DNA of 45,254 nt from Catenulisporales bacterium (GCA_019510485.1 JAEKKI010000132.1:1-45254); one strand, 5' to 3'. Shown: positions 26,640 to 36,055, counted from the first letter of the stretch. Translations and numbers: made by a program. The notes: a model not told the origin generated them from the letters alone.

Positions 26640-27086
26640 GGTAGGAGAACCCTGACGGCCCGCGCTTGATCGGTTGGCCCGCTTCTCAAACAGGAGCGGG
26701 CCAACCGCCTTGACCAGGCCCGCCGCCGTCGGCACGAGCAGCAGTAACGTCCCCACCTCCACCAGAACGCTGATCAAGGACTGCGGCGACGGTTCCCACC
26801 CGTGTTCGGTGAAGCCGAACACCCCGACGGTGCGGGACGCGAGGAAACCGCCCAGCGCGCCGACCGCCGCGCCCCCCGCGACGAGCCGCAGCAGGACCGG
26901 ACCGCCGAGGGGCAGCAGCGCGGCGAGCGCGAACGAGGCACTGGCCTGAATCAGGAACAGCACGCCGATCACGTGAATGGAGCGGTAGCCGGTCACGTAG
27001 AGCTGGGCGTGGATGTAACCGCTGATCGCCAGCGTGACCGCCATCGCGACCCGCAGGACGACGTCCGTCAGAGTCCTCGTGCTCAT
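26628..27086 (-). CDS. Small four-helix membrane protein (DoxX-like)
   Basis: A 152-residue protein with four hydrophobic segments: about 8-25 (VLRVAMAVTLAISGYIHA), 38-58 (IGVLFLIQASASFALAALL), 63-82 and 105-125 (LISVLVEVGTLLLLVPTA). The basic tail is cytosolic. Size, helix count and the first-helix Gly-Tyr-Ile-His fit DoxX-like small membrane proteins, some of which associate with respiratory or redox enzymes; the assignment is tentative. Start ATG 27086 overlaps the stop of the phosphoesterase gene (ATGA), so translation is coupled. It is the last gene of the cupredoxin operon and overlaps the sedolisin 3' end by 12 bases. Confidence 0.75.
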   Translation of the reverse strand: MSTRTLTDVVLRVAMAVTLAISGYIHAQLYVTGYRSIHVIGVLFLIQASASFALAALLPLGGPVLLRLVAGGAAVGALGGFLASRTVGVFGFTEHGWEPSPQSLISVLVEVGTLLLLVPTAAGLVKAVGPLLFEKRANRSSAGRQGSPTSEG

Positions 27087-28066
27087 GCCAGCCTCTGATC
27101 GGTGACGGCCAGCGCCGCGCTGCCGGTCTTGTACGTCACGGTGCGGATACCGAGGGCCTCCTTGAGATGCCCGGCCGGCAGGACCTGGGGCGTGGGAGCC
27201 GGCGCCGCCCCGGGAGCCGGCAGCGGATAGGCGGTGGTGGTCGCCGAATGGAACGTGACGTTGCCCTCGGTCTTGCTGAACAGCTGGTGGACGTGGCCGT
27301 TCAGGCACGTCACCGAGCCGAAGCGCTTGAGCAGCGACAGGACCTGGAGCGCGTCGTCGGTGCTCCAGCCCCACGCCGGATACATGGCGAACAGCGGAAT
27401 GTGGCTGAACAGCACGATCGGCGTGTCCGAGCTCAGTCCCGCGACGTCCTTGCGGACGAACTCGATCTGGTCGGTGCCGAGGTGGCCGAGCTTCTCCAGA
27501 CTCAGAGTGTTGACCAGGGCGATGAAGTGCACGCCGTGGGTGTCGAAGGAGTACCAGCCGTCGCCGGACGTGCCGGCACCGAAGGTCTGACGGTATGCGC
27601 GGCCCGAATCGCCCACCGCGTCGTGCTCGCCGGGGACGGTGAACACCCGGCCGGTACGCACGCCGCCGAGCATCTGCCGGACCTGGTCGAACTGCGCCGG
27701 CGTGGACAGGTGGGTCAGGTCGCCGGTGTGGATGACGAAGTCCGGCCGGAAGCCCAGGGTGTTGACCTGGTCGACGGCCTCGGTGAAGGACGCTGTGACG
27801 TCGGTGTTGGCCGGGCCGGTGAAGCCGATGTGGCTGTCGGAGATCTGCACGAATCGCAGAGCGTTGGCATCCGCGGCGGCCGCGGCCGCGGTCTCGCCGT
27901 CCTGGTCGCGGGCGACGTGGCTGATCACCTCGCCGCCGGTGACGGTGAGGACCACGGCGGAGCCGAACCAGCCGGCGTGCCGGATGAGCTGGCGACGGGT
28001 CATGCCGTCGGGGCTGCTTGGGCCGTTCGGGCCGTCGGTGCCGGGGAGCGCGGTGTCGCCGGTCAC
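27083..28066 (-). CDS. Exported calcineurin-like metallophosphoesterase
   Basis: A 327-residue enzyme. A cytosolic leader with twin arginine (MTRRQLIRHAGWFGSAVVL, about 22-40) suggests Tat export, possibly as an anchored protein. The dimetal site is recognisable: SDSHI (Asp77, His79), HTGD (Asp116), GEHD (146-149, where most relatives have GNHD), LFSHIP and NGHVHQ. It resembles CpdA-like phosphodiesterases; substrate could be a cyclic nucleotide, phosphoester or phospholipid headgroup outside the membrane. Start GTG 28066 overlaps the cupredoxin stop (GTGA), and the stop overlaps the next start (ATGA). The three genes therefore form a tightly coupled operon. Tat export would allow metal loading in the cytosol. 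Confidence 0.88.
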   Translation of the reverse strand: MTGDTALPGTDGPNGPSSPDGMTRRQLIRHAGWFGSAVVLTVTGGEVISHVARDQDGETAAAAAADANALRFVQISDSHIGFTGPANTDVTASFTEAVDQVNTLGFRPDFVIHTGDLTHLSTPAQFDQVRQMLGGVRTGRVFTVPGEHDAVGDSGRAYRQTFGAGTSGDGWYSFDTHGVHFIALVNTLSLEKLGHLGTDQIEFVRKDVAGLSSDTPIVLFSHIPLFAMYPAWGWSTDDALQVLSLLKRFGSVTCLNGHVHQLFSKTEGNVTFHSATTTAYPLPAPGAAPAPTPQVLPAGHLKEALGIRTVTYKTGSAALAVTDQRLA

Positions 28067-28587
28067 TGGGTCACCGTCACGGTCGCGGTCATGAACGGGT
28101 GGATCGTGCACAGATAGGCGTACGTACCCGGGGCGGTGAACGTGTAGGAGTAGGTCTGTCCGGTGTCCAGCGGCGCTGATCGCAAAGGCCCGGTCTTCTG
28201 GCTGGTGACCGTGTGCGCGTCGGCTTCCTTGTTGGTCCAGGTCACCGTCGTGCCGGCCTTCACCGTCAGCGCGGCCGGAGCGAAGGCGAAGCCGGTGATG
28301 GTCACGGCGTTCCCCGACACCGGGGCCGCCACCGCACCGGAAGAACCGCCCCCGGTCGGCATGGTCATCGTCATGCCCGGCATCGTCGTGGTACCGGTGG
28401 CCGGCCCGGAAGCGGTCGCCCCCGGGGCTCCGGCCAGCGACTGCCCGGCGCCCGGCTGGATCCCGCTGGAAACCGTGGTGCCGGCGGCCCCCGGATGTGC
28501 GGAACCGCCGCATGCGCTCGCCGCCAACAAGGTCGCGACGGCCAGCGCGGCCACCCCGGCGCTCCGTGGCTGAACCCTCGGATTCAT
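28063..28587 (-). CDS. Cupredoxin lipoprotein with Met-rich segment
   Basis: A 174-residue exported copper protein. A lipoprotein signal ends in LAASAC (Cys26). A flexible linker contains a Met-rich run MPGMTMTMP (about 69-77), a pattern used to bind Cu(I). The cupredoxin domain (about 88-174) has all type-1 copper ligands: His125 (DAHTV), Cys160 (AYLC), His163 and Met166 (IHPFM). It is likely an electron carrier or copper-binding protein at the outer membrane face. Start ATG 28587 has AGGAGA about 7 nt upstream. It is the first gene of the leftward operon, and its promoter region shares a large dyad with the divergent sigma factor gene. Confidence 0.92.
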   Translation of the reverse strand: MNPRVQPRSAGVAALAVATLLAASACGGSAHPGAAGTTVSSGIQPGAGQSLAGAPGATASGPATGTTTMPGMTMTMPTGGGSSGAVAAPVSGNAVTITGFAFAPAALTVKAGTTVTWTNKEADAHTVTSQKTGPLRSAPLDTGQTYSYTFTAPGTYAYLCTIHPFMTATVTVTQ

Positions 28588-28627
28588 AGGTCCGTCTCCT
28601 GATCGTGATCGGTCGTGTCGAAGACAG

Positions 28628-28673
28628 ATAGGCGACCGGGTTACACCGGCCGGCGTGTAACCCGGCGCCCTAT
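28628..28673. promoter_or_regulatory. 46-bp dyad in the divergent sigma / cupredoxin promoter region
   Basis: Perfect 11-bp arms CCGGGTTACAC (28636-28646) and GTGTAACCCGG (28655-28665) are separated by 8 bases. Symmetric outer pentamers ATAGG (28628-28632) and CCTAT (28669-28673) share the same centre at 28650.5. The element sits between the cupredoxin start (28587) and sigma start (28739). It could be a dimeric regulator site or two mirrored sigma-dependent promoters. Confidence 0.7.
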
Positions 28674-28738
28674 CACTTCAGTGAGCACTCACCGCGGCCG
28701 GACGTTCCGGCGCCGACGCGAGCCTTGGGAGGTCGCTC

Positions 28739-29311
28739 ATGCCCGCCGCCGCACGGCGTGAGGACCCGGCCGACGGGCCGGAACAGCCCAGCCTGCTGCC
28801 CACCGCCGCCTACTCCGGCTGGGAGGCGATCTACGCCGACAACATCGAGCGCATCTACCGGCTCATGTACTCCAAGGTCGGCAACCGCCACGACGCCGAG
28901 GACCTGACCTCCCAGGTCTTCCTGACCGCCCTCGGGCCGCTGCGCACCACGGCCAGCGTCGGCGAGGTCCGGGCCTACCTGCTGGCCACGGCGCGCACCG
29001 TGCTCGCCGCGCACTGGCGCGCCACGCTGGGGCATCAGGTCACGGTGATCGACGTCGCCGGCGTCGACCTGGAAGACTTCACCGGGGCCGCCGAGCCGGA
29101 GCGGGCCGGCCGGGCGGCGCGGCGGATCGCCTCGATCCTGTCCGGGCTGCCCGAGCGGCAGCGGGCCGTGCTGACCCTGCGGTTCCTGCGCGGCTACTCG
29201 GTCAAGGCCGCCGCCGCCGAACTCGGCGTGTCGGTCGCCAACGCCAAAGTGCTGCAACACCGCGCCCTGCGCACCGCCGCCGGCCTGGACCAGGAAGGGG
29301 AAGCGTCATGA
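28739..29311 (+). CDS. RNA polymerase sigma factor, ECF type
   Basis: A 190-residue sigma-70-family protein. Region 2 spans about 25-95 (YADNIERIYRLMYSKVGNRHDAEDLTSQVF, then RAYLLATARTVLAAHWR). Region 4 spans about 130-185 (LSGLPERQRAVLTLRFLRGYSVKAAAAELGVSVANAKVLQHRAL). There is no region 3, no C-terminal SnoaL domain and no TM segment, consistent with a classical ECF factor. Start ATG 28739 has GGGAGG about 6 nt upstream. Its stop overlaps the start of the Rieske gene (ATGA), the arrangement usual for a sigma factor and its anti-sigma partner. The shared dyad upstream makes autoregulation and control of the cupredoxin operon plausible. Confidence 0.9.
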   Translation: MPAAARREDPADGPEQPSLLPTAAYSGWEAIYADNIERIYRLMYSKVGNRHDAEDLTSQVFLTALGPLRTTASVGEVRAYLLATARTVLAAHWRATLGHQVTVIDVAGVDLEDFTGAAEPERAGRAARRIASILSGLPERQRAVLTLRFLRGYSVKAAAAELGVSVANAKVLQHRALRTAAGLDQEGEAS

Positions 29312-30042
29312 AGCGCCCGATCGACCGGTACGTGGACAGCCTGCTGCGCCGGCGCCGCCCCAAGGGGTTCGCCCCCACCGAGGACGACCTCGCCGTCGCC
29401 CGCACCGCGATCGACCTGGTCGCCGCCGCCCCCGATGCGCAACGGCCGCGCGAGGCGTTCGTCGAGGAGCTGCGGCACCGGATCGCCGAGCAGCAGAACG
29501 CGGCCGAGCCGCCGCCCCCGCTGCCGGCGGGCCATCGGGCCCGGGGCCGGCGCAGGTTCCTGGCCGCCACCGCGCTCACCGCGACCGGGGTGGCGGCCGG
29601 GCTCGCGGGCGGGGTCGCGGTCGACAGCGCCGCGAGCGGACCGGCATCGCCGAATCCTGACACCGAGGCCGATCTGAAGGCCACTGTCGGGACCTGGCAG
29701 ACCGTCGTCGCGGCCGCCGATCTGCCCGAGGGCGCGGTGAAGGAGTTCGATCTCGGCGCGGTCTCAGGGTTCGTGCAGCGGGTGTCAGGACGTGTGCAAG
29801 CCGTCTCCGGCGCCTGCACCCACCAGGGCTGCCGCCTGAATTTGGACAGCGCGCACCGACAACTCGCCTGCCCTTGCCACGGCGCGACCTTCACCCTGGC
29901 CGGCGCGCCGCTGACCCACCCGCACAATCCGCATCCGCTGCCCGCGCTTCCCCGGCTGCCGGTGCGCATCGATCAAGGGCGCATCCAGGTGTACGCACCG
30001 GCGTCCGGGGCCTTGCGGCCAGGAAATCAGGACCCTACATAG
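29308..30042 (+). CDS. Rieske [2Fe-2S] protein with cytosolic N-terminal domain; candidate anti-sigma
   Basis: A 244-residue protein. The N-terminal ~65 residues are helical and soluble (DRYVDSLLRRRRPKGF...FVEELRHRIAEQ), followed by a linker, twin arginine and hydrophobic helix (RRRFLAATALTATGVAAGLAGG, about 81-102). The external Rieske domain (about 125-232) has both cluster motifs, CTHQGC (Cys170, His172) and CPCHG (Cys188, His191), plus the extra pair Cys175/Cys190 that forms the disulfide in bc1-type Rieske proteins. Position and coupling to the sigma gene, together with the cytosolic domain, suggest it holds the sigma factor and reports cluster redox state. That role is inference: no zinc anti-sigma motif is present. 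It could alternatively be a respiratory electron carrier. Confidence 0.87.
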   Translation: MKRPIDRYVDSLLRRRRPKGFAPTEDDLAVARTAIDLVAAAPDAQRPREAFVEELRHRIAEQQNAAEPPPPLPAGHRARGRRRFLAATALTATGVAAGLAGGVAVDSAASGPASPNPDTEADLKATVGTWQTVVAAADLPEGAVKEFDLGAVSGFVQRVSGRVQAVSGACTHQGCRLNLDSAHRQLACPCHGATFTLAGAPLTHPHNPHPLPALPRLPVRIDQGRIQVYAPASGALRPGNQDPT

Positions 30043-30046
30043 GGCG

Positions 30047-31339
30047 CTACGACAGGGTCACGTCGTCGTAGCGCGTGTAGGTCGCGTCACCGGCGTAGTT
30101 ATCGTCGCGGTTGGTCAGGGTGAGGGTGTAGGAGTGGCCGGCGGTCACGGTCCCGGACGCCTGCTTCCACCCGGCGCCGTTGGTGCAGGTCTTGGCCAGG
30201 ACTGTGGCCGTGGTGCCCGCGGTGTTGTCCTTCAGCGTGGCCGTGGCCCAGTCGTAGGTGACCGTGTCCGGGCACGTCACGGTGTACCAGAAGGTCAGGT
30301 GGGTCGAGCCGCTCGGCGCGGTGAAGGTCTGGCTGATCGACGAGGTGGTGCTCGGGCTGGCCGAGCCGACCAGGGCCGCGTAGCCGCCGGAGTGCGGGCC
30401 GGTGGTGCTGACGCTCGCGGTGCCGGCCGAGGTCCAGCCGGACAGGCTCCCGGCCTCGAAGCCGCCGTTGGTCAGGGTGCCGCCGCCGGTGCCGGGGGGC
30501 TTGGGGAGCAGGCAGCCGCTGATGGTGAGGTCGATGGTGTTGGCCGAGTTCAGGCAGGTGGTGAGCCAGTACGTCTCCTGGCCGTAGCCCTGGCCCTTGG
30601 TGGCCGTGGTGGTGCCGTCGGAGTTGACCTCGCACGGGTTGTCCAGCGTGCACATCTGACCGCTCTCGTTGATCGTGTTGTTCACGCCGACGACCGTGCC
30701 GCTGGCGGAGTCCACGACCGGCGAGCCGGAGCTGCCGCCGATGATGTCGCAGCCGCTGGGGCCGTAGCGGAGCGAGTCGTGCCAGGTCCACTGGTCTTCG
30801 CGCACGGTGTTCGCGAAGCCGTTCAGGGTACAGCTCCATATCCGGTTCCAGTAGCCGGAGGGGATGGAGATGGCGGCGGTGCCGCCCGGATGGCTCGCGG
30901 AGATGGTCAGCGCTGTGGCGCCGTAGCGGCTGGTGATCGAGGCGAACGTGTCGGTGAGTTCGTACACCGCCACGTCGGTGTTCGTCATCGTCGCGTACAG
31001 CAGCTTGTCGGCCCTGACCGTGCCGAGCGAGGTCCCGGAGGAGTTCAGCAGCGTGCCGGACCGGGTGCTGGCGACGTTCTGCAGGACCTTCCCGGCCGCG
31101 GGCATGCCGCCCTCGAAGCAGTGGCCGGCGGTGAGCATCAGGGCGCGGTCAGAGGTCTGCGAGGTGGGGTAGCGGACCAGCGAGGCGGAACAGTCGTCGA
31201 GGGCGATGGTGCTCGCCAGGGTGACGGCGGCGCGTGGCGCAGCCGCCGTCGCGGTTCCCGCGGTGGCGCCGGCGGTCAGCAGGGCCGTGGACAGGATGGT
31301 CACGGCGGCGGCGAATACCGCCGTCGTTCGCTTGAGCAT
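30047..31339 (-). CDS. Secreted trypsin-fold serine protease with C-terminal beta-sandwich
   Basis: A 430-residue protease. Signal peptide (about 1-34), then a chymotrypsin-fold domain (about 40-265) with His73 (TAGHCF), Asp122 (NTDVAV) and Ser204 (GGSSGSPVV). Disulfide candidates are Cys50/Cys74 and Cys170/Cys197. The GSSGSP nucleophile motif is nearer to V8/glutamyl-endopeptidase-like enzymes than to trypsin (GDSGGP), so specificity is uncertain. A C-terminal module (about 285-430, LTNGGFEAGSLSGWTSAG...YTRYDDVTLS) has the jelly-roll pattern of carbohydrate-binding-like domains. The start ATG 31339 has GGAGA close upstream. The stop lies 4 bases from the Rieske stop on the other strand. Confidence 0.9.
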   Translation of the reverse strand: MLKRTTAVFAAAVTILSTALLTAGATAGTATAAAPRAAVTLASTIALDDCSASLVRYPTSQTSDRALMLTAGHCFEGGMPAAGKVLQNVASTRSGTLLNSSGTSLGTVRADKLLYATMTNTDVAVYELTDTFASITSRYGATALTISASHPGGTAAISIPSGYWNRIWSCTLNGFANTVREDQWTWHDSLRYGPSGCDIIGGSSGSPVVDSASGTVVGVNNTINESGQMCTLDNPCEVNSDGTTTATKGQGYGQETYWLTTCLNSANTIDLTISGCLLPKPPGTGGGTLTNGGFEAGSLSGWTSAGTASVSTTGPHSGGYAALVGSASPSTTSSISQTFTAPSGSTHLTFWYTVTCPDTVTYDWATATLKDNTAGTTATVLAKTCTNGAGWKQASGTVTAGHSYTLTLTNRDDNYAGDATYTRYDDVTLS

Positions 31340-31701
31340 GGGGTCTCCATGGGCGAGGGGGTGGCGGGGCGCTCGGTAGGCGGATCGTAGGGAGGAATCC
31401 GACCATTGTCAATGTATCCTGATTTACGCCGCTCCTCGACCCGTACTCGGCGGCCGGCTCCGCCGATCCGTCAGCGCTCGGTGGTGAGTGCCTCGTAGCC
31501 CAGCCGAAATCGTGGCCGCCGGCGGGCGCGGCGTCAATAGGGGCCGGTCAGCTGGGAAGATCGGCGGCCCGCAGCCCTTGACAGAACCCGGATTGTGCAG
31601 CACCGTCTACCGCCGAGACATCCCCATGACATCACCCCTTCGGGCGGCGATCGATGCGGGGCAAATTGTTAGCGCTCACATTTCGAGGGCTAGGAGCTCA
31701 C
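31340..31701. other. Divergent promoter region, protease / GH54 (362 bp)
   Basis: No gene is visible. An isolated TTGACA (31578-31583) on the plus strand has no good -10 at 17-18 bp. The first of two LacI-type operators lies at 31667-31680. The AT-rich patch around 31410-31425 is nearest the protease start. Confidence 0.6.
31667..31680. promoter_or_regulatory. LacI-type operator 1, upstream of GH54 gene
   Basis: TGTTAGCGCTCACA is a near-palindrome with the AGCGCT core of LacI/CcpA-family operators. It ends 21 bases before the GH54 ATG. Confidence 0.65.
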
Positions 31702-33225
31702 ATGGCAAGCGGTTCTTCGGTAAGACATCGGCTGATTGGCGCGGGCGTACGCGGGTTCGTGAACCGGCGTACGCGAATGAGAGCGCTAACACAGCTGGCG
31801 GCGGCGACGGTGTTGGTGGCCGGCACGACGGTGGGAATCGCCATGACGGCCGGGACCGCGCAGGCGGCCACCACCGGGCCTTGCGACATCTACGCGTCCG
31901 GCGGTACGCCATGCGTCGCGGCGCACTCCACGACGCGGGCGCTGTACGGCGCCTACAGCGGGAACCTGTACCAGGTGCGGCGGTCGTCGGACAACACCAC
32001 CCGGGACATCGGGGTGCTCAGTGCCGGCGGGTATGCCAACGCCGCGGCCCAGGACTCCTTCTGCGCCGGCACGTCCTGCGTGATCACGATCATCTACGAC
32101 CAGACCGGGCGCGGCAACCACCTCACCCAGGCACCCGGCGGCGGCGCGGCCGGCGGCCCGGACAACCTGGCCAACGCCACCGCCGCGCCGGTGACCCTGA
32201 ACGGCAACAAGGCGTACGGCGTCTACGTGGCCGCCGGAACCGGCTACCGCAACGACCGCACCAGCGGCATCGCCACCGGCGACCAGGCCGAGGGTGAATA
32301 CGCCATCTTCGACGGCACGCACTACAACGGCGGCTGCTGCTTCGACTACGGCAATGCCGAGACCAGCAACAACGACACCGGCAACGGCCACATGGAGGCC
32401 ATCTACTTCGGCAACATCAAGGTCTGGGGCTACGGCACCGGCAACGGTCCGTGGATCATGGCCGACCTGGAGAACGGCCTGTTCTCCGGCGTCAACGCGG
32501 GTTACAACGCCAACGACCCGACGGTGAACTACCGCTTCACCACCGCCATCGTGAAGGGCACCGCGAACCTGTGGGCGATCCGGGGCGGCAACGCGCAGTC
32601 CGGGAACCTGTCGACGTTCTACTCCGGGCAGCGCCCGAACGTGAGCGGCTACAACCCGATGCACAAGGAAGGCGCCATCATCCTGGGCATCGGCGGTGAC
32701 AACAGCAAGGGCTCGGCGGGCACCTTCTACGAAGGGGTGATGACCTCCGGCTACCCGTCGGACGCCACCGAGAACTCGGTGCAGGCCAACATCGTGGCCG
32801 CCGGCTACGCCACCGGCACCACCAACACGACCGGCGGCCCGCTGCACGCGGTGGGCGCGGGCAAGTGCCTCGACGACCCCAACTCCACCGCCACCGGCGG
32901 CACCCAGCAGCAGATCTACACCTGCAACGGCGGGGCCAACCAGAGCTGGACCCACACCAGCGCCAACGAGCTGACGGTGACCGTGGGCGGGACCACGATG
33001 TGCCTGGACGCCAACGGCAAGGGAACCACCAACGGCACCAAGGCCATCATCTGGTCCTGCAACGGCCAGACCAACCAGCAGTGGCAGGTCAACTCCAACG
33101 GCACCATCACCGGAGTCGCCTCAGGGCTGTGCCTGGACGTCACCGGAGGCTCCACCGCGGACGGCGCCCTGGTCGAGTTGTGGACCTGCAACGGCGGCAG
33201 CAACCAGCAGTGGAAGCTCGGATAG
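31702..33225 (+). CDS. Secreted GH54 alpha-L-arabinofuranosidase with ricin-type CBM13
   Basis: A 507-residue secreted enzyme. An extended n-region and hydrophobic core (LTQLAAATVLVAGTTVGIAMTAGTAQA, about 29-55) form the signal peptide. The GH54 catalytic domain (about 57-372) carries CCFDYGNAET with nucleophile Glu220 and GIGGDNS with acid/base Asp333, the positions known for fungal AbfB. A ricin-B-type CBM13 (about 377-507) has three subrepeats closing in QSW/QQW (NQSWTH, NQQWQV, NQQWKL), where fungal GH54 usually carries CBM42. It should release arabinose from arabinoxylan or arabinan. Start ATG 31702 has TAGGAG upstream; ATG 31777 is a shorter alternative overlapping operator 2. Two mirror-image LacI-type operators flank the start. 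Confidence 0.93.
   Translation: MASGSSVRHRLIGAGVRGFVNRRTRMRALTQLAAATVLVAGTTVGIAMTAGTAQAATTGPCDIYASGGTPCVAAHSTTRALYGAYSGNLYQVRRSSDNTTRDIGVLSAGGYANAAAQDSFCAGTSCVITIIYDQTGRGNHLTQAPGGGAAGGPDNLANATAAPVTLNGNKAYGVYVAAGTGYRNDRTSGIATGDQAEGEYAIFDGTHYNGGCCFDYGNAETSNNDTGNGHMEAIYFGNIKVWGYGTGNGPWIMADLENGLFSGVNAGYNANDPTVNYRFTTAIVKGTANLWAIRGGNAQSGNLSTFYSGQRPNVSGYNPMHKEGAIILGIGGDNSKGSAGTFYEGVMTSGYPSDATENSVQANIVAAGYATGTTNTTGGPLHAVGAGKCLDDPNSTATGGTQQQIYTCNGGANQSWTHTSANELTVTVGGTTMCLDANGKGTTNGTKAIIWSCNGQTNQQWQVNSNGTITGVASGLCLDVTGGSTADGALVELWTCNGGSNQQWKLG
31778..31791. promoter_or_regulatory. LacI-type operator 2, inside the GH54 signal-peptide region
   Basis: TGAGAGCGCTAACA reads TGTTAGCGCTCTCA on the minus strand, differing from operator 1 at one base in 14. 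Centres are 111 bp apart. It lies inside the coding sequence if ATG 31702 is used. Confidence 0.6.
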
Positions 33226-33279
33226 GAAGTTTCATCCGGCCCGGTTTCAGGGTTTCCCCTGTGACCAGCTGATTCATCC

Positions 33280-33322
33280 ATCGCTCCGGCAGCCGGCGGG
33301 TCCCGCCGGTTGCCGGAGCGAT
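33280..33322 (+). terminator. Strong hairpin terminator after GH54
   Basis: Arms 33280-33300 and 33302-33322 are complementary over 21 positions with a single G-U pair, folding around GGGTCCC. It begins 55 bases after the GH54 stop and insulates the downstream cellulase gene. Confidence 0.85.
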
Positions 33323-33340
33323 CTGCGCGCTCTGTAGTGA

Positions 33341-35215
<1,875 letters not shown>

Positions 35216-35234
35216 GTGATACAGAGTACGGAGT

Positions 35235-35273
35235 AACGCTGTGAGGCCACCTACCCGGTGGCCTCACAGCGTT
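35235..35273 (+). terminator. Perfect 16-bp hairpin terminator after GH5
   Basis: AACGCTGTGAGGCCAC (35235-35250) and its exact complement (35258-35273) enclose a 7-nt loop, starting 19 bases after the GH5 stop. Confidence 0.9.
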
Positions 35274-35301
35274 GCCGGAGTTTGCTGGCGCGCGGCTTTG
35301 T

Positions 35302-35386
35302 AGCGGTTGGGTGAAGGTCGAAATACTTTGGTCGCGCCGCGTAGCTGGTCGCCTTACCTCCCGCAGCTCATGCGATCGCGCGCGAG
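35302..35386 (+). repeat. Inverted repeat arm A flanking the GrpB-family gene
   Basis: About 80% identical by hand alignment (roughly 68 of 85 positions, one indel) to the reverse complement of 36189-36272. Shared blocks include AAGGTCGAAATACT (35314-35327) and TACCTCCCGCAG (35355-35366). Confidence 0.75.
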
Positions 35387-35399
35387 CTGCGTACTTGGC

Positions 35400-35442
35400 C
35401 CGGAGTTCATGAAAACTGAAGCGGCTTCAGCGCGAACTCCGG
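35400..35442. other. Nested hairpin upstream of the GrpB-family gene
   Basis: Outer arms CCGGAGTTC (35400-35408) and GAACTCCGG (35434-35442) enclose an inner CTGAAG-CGG-CTTCAG hairpin (35416-35430). It lies between arm A and the gene. Confidence 0.65.
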
Positions 35443-35509
35443 ACGGTAGACGGCGTGGACGGCCGATCGGTGGGGAAGTTCGTGCGGAAGTCCCATATAG
35501 GGTTCGGGC

Positions 35510-36055
35510 GTGTCTGATCAGCGACTGGAGATTGTTGACTACGACCCTGCGTGGGCGTTGAGCTTCGCCACGGAAGCAGAGCAGGTCGCGACGATCCTCG
35601 CGCCATGGCTGGACGGCGCGGTCGAGCATGTTGGTTCGACGTCCGTGCCGGGTCTTCGGGCCAAGCCGATCGTCGACATGCTGGCTCCGGTGGCCTCGTT
35701 GGAAGATCGCGCTTCTATGGTGCGGGTTCTGGCGGATGCCGGCTGGCTGTACTGGCCGGATGATCCGAATGCCGGCTGGCGCCTGTGGCTGCTGCGGCCT
35801 CGTCCGGAATCTCGCACGCATCACCTCATGGTGATCGCTGTCGATGATCCGTATGTGGAAACGTTGGTGGCGTTCCGGGACGTGCTGCGTGGCGACGCCG
35901 GTCTCAGGGGTGCGTATGCGGAACTGAAGCTCGGACTGGCTGCGCGGTATGAGTCCAACCGCAATGCGTATACGAACGCGAAGTCCGACTTCATCGCCGA
36001 GGCCCTGCGGGGTGTCGGGGTGGAGCCGCCGGAGCGAAGCCGGCTTCCAGAGTAG
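35510..36055 (+). CDS. GrpB family protein (UPF0157, nucleotidyltransferase-like fold)
   Basis: A 181-residue cytosolic protein. It has the family's characteristic segments: LEIVDYDPAWALSFATEAEQV, the VEHVGSTSVPGLRAKPIVDML block and THHLMVIAVDDPYVETLVAFRDVLR. The HVGSTSVPGL...KPIVDML motif resembles the GS...D signature of the polymerase-beta-type nucleotidyltransferase fold, and family proteins are often loosely linked to CoaE. The biochemical role is unsettled. The start is GTG 35510; a TATAGG sequence lies ~15 bases upstream and no strong Shine-Dalgarno is visible, so translation may be leaderless or weak. The gene is a single unit flanked on both sides by hairpins and by a pair of ~85-bp inverted repeats. 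Confidence 0.85.
   Translation: MSDQRLEIVDYDPAWALSFATEAEQVATILAPWLDGAVEHVGSTSVPGLRAKPIVDMLAPVASLEDRASMVRVLADAGWLYWPDDPNAGWRLWLLRPRPESRTHHLMVIAVDDPYVETLVAFRDVLRGDAGLRGAYAELKLGLAARYESNRNAYTNAKSDFIAEALRGVGVEPPERSRLPE

Noticed and set aside
31488-32297. An upstream open frame running into the GH54 gene in another phase
   Set aside because: It has no ribosome binding site, and after 31702 it merely shadows the GH54 frame.
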